Below are positions 5,015-5,938 of a DNA stretch of 5,938 bases, in pieces. Position 1 is the stretch's first letter. Every line of letters begins with the position of its first letter. The position numbers were made by a program, and so were the translations under genes. The stretch is taken from the NCBI GenBank assembly GCA_021827285.1, contig JAKAWM010000196.1:1-5938 (forward strand), written 5' to 3'. The notes beneath the pieces were generated by a model. It was given only the letters and a program-made list of their open reading frames with translations, was not told where the DNA came from and did not search any database. Origin of the DNA: Actinomycetes bacterium. GTDB lineage: Bacteria > Actinomycetota > Acidimicrobiia > Acidimicrobiales > Palsa-688.

Positions 5015-5938
5015 ATGACAGAGCTTGCCGTCGGGGGCACCGCACGGCGGGGAGAGCCGCCGTTGCCGGCGCGGCCGACCTCAGTGGTCCCTGCGCAGTT
5101 CGCCCCGCCCGTTGCTCGGCGCAGCTTCGGAGCACGTCGCGACAGGCGCGGCTTTTGGTTCGTCCTTCCGTTCTTTGTCCTGTTCTTTATGTTCCTGGTG
5201 GTGCCTCTCGGTTATTCCGTATACACCAGCTTCTTCACCACTCGGATGATCGGGGGCACAGTTTTCACCGGGTTCTCGAATTATGCCCAGGCGCTGGGGG
5301 ACGGAGCGTTCTGGACCGGGATGGGGCGGACAGTCTTGTTCGGAGCCATCCAGGTGCCCATAATGGTCGTGATCGCGACCTTCTTCGCGACCATGTTCGA
5401 CTTGGGGGTGGCGAGGTTCGGGGGCGCGTTCCGGGCCGTCTTCTTCCTCCCGTTCGCCGTCCCGGGTGTGGTGGCCACGGCCATGTGGGGTTCGATGCTC
5501 CAGACGAGGGTTGGCGTGTTCGTCCACATTGTCGAGGACCTTGGGTTGCCGGACCCCAACTTTTTCGGGCCCGGCCACTTGCTAGGGGTAATCGTGGTTA
5601 TTGCCATCTGGGAGTGGACAGGCTTCACCATGATCTTGTTGTACACGGCCCTCAAGTCTGTTCCTCGCGATGTCGTTGAGTCGGCCATCGTGGACGGAGC
5701 CAAATTCGGTCGTATAGTGACGCGCATAAAGCTACCGATAATCCGGCCGGCGCTTGTCCTTGTCGTGATCATCAACATGATCGGGGCACTGCAGCTCTTT
5801 ACTGAGCCCTATCTGTTGTCGCCCATGGCGCCGAACATATCGGCCAATTACACGCCAACCGTGTATATGTATAACACGGCCTTCTCGGCGCAGTTCTATG
5901 ACCTGGCTGCCGCTATTGCAGTGGTGTTAGCGTTTATA
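5015..5938 (+). CDS. Sugar ABC transporter permease, MalF/UgpA/AraP type (3' end outside window)
   Basis: This is a membrane subunit of a carbohydrate ABC importer; 308 codons are visible and the frame is open to the window edge. About 45 proline- and arginine-rich residues precede the first membrane helix (47-70, with PFFVLFFMFLVVPLGYSVYTSFF). Further helices lie near 105-128, 139-162, 189-213 and 246-266, and one begins near 295. The EAA loop, where the ATPase docks, is ESAIVDGAKFGRIVTRIKLP (E222 to P241), with the expected D227-G228-A229 and the LP pair at 240-241. NYAQAL after the first helix and FRAVFFLPFAVPGVV are typical of the MalF-like first permease of such systems. The partner MalG/AraQ-like permease would be expected next, beyond the window. 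Its place after the binding protein indicates the same importer. Confidence 0.93.
   Translation, partial: MTELAVGGTARRGEPPLPARPTSVVPAQFAPPVARRSFGARRDRRGFWFVLPFFVLFFMFLVVPLGYSVYTSFFTTRMIGGTVFTGFSNYAQALGDGAFWTGMGRTVLFGAIQVPIMVVIATFFATMFDLGVARFGGAFRAVFFLPFAVPGVVATAMWGSMLQTRVGVFVHIVEDLGLPDPNFFGPGHLLGVIVVIAIWEWTGFTMILLYTALKSVPRDVVESAIVDGAKFGRIVTRIKLPIIRPALVLVVIINMIGALQLFTEPYLLSPMAPNISANYTPTVYMYNTAFSAQFYDLAAAIAVVLAFI

Noticed and set aside
5002..5679. Open frame of 225 codons on the + strand
   Set aside because: It is the +2 shadow of the permease gene, rich in R, G and H and without membrane helices; the frame from 5015 has the EAA loop and membrane segments.

Overview
The window is GC-rich DNA with high-GC codon usage, several GTG starts, clear Shine-Dalgarno sites, LacI-type operators and a DosR/DevR-like palindrome. 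Together these suggest an actinobacterium, perhaps a member of the Acidimicrobiia, though the lineage is an inference. All supported genes lie on the + strand.

Left part (1-1202). The window opens inside a type I signal peptidase gene (lepB 3' end, up to 259). A non-coding stretch follows, holding a near-perfect DosR-type palindrome (400-419). Next come a small zinc-ribbon protein, best started at GTG 641 rather than ATG 587, and a very small protein with one membrane helix and a coiled coil (1017-1202).

Middle (1203-1826). About 620 bases carry no convincing gene, but the right end is a control region. It holds a promoter-like TTGACT-17-TAGCGT pair and two operators of LacI-family type centred near 1653 and 1734. 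A small hairpin at 1782-1796 lies just upstream of the ribosome binding site at 1815.

Right part (1827-5938). This is an arabinose-polymer utilisation cluster. It encodes a cytoplasmic GH51 alpha-L-arabinofuranosidase, a secreted family 1 sugar-binding protein, and the first membrane subunit of a MalF/UgpA/AraP-type ABC importer, which runs off the right edge. The probable logic is that the binding protein and permease import arabino-oligosaccharides, the arabinofuranosidase cleaves them inside the cell, and a LacI-type repressor encoded elsewhere controls the promoter. A very strong stem-loop (4847-4885) sits between the binding-protein and permease genes, in the position where such operons commonly separate high expression of the binding protein from low expression of the membrane subunits.

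I see no CRISPR array, transposon, RNA gene or wholly new system. The points most worth checking are the operator pair, the DosR-like box with its undescribed downstream small genes, the corrected starts, the intergenic hairpin and the non-lipoprotein binding protein.
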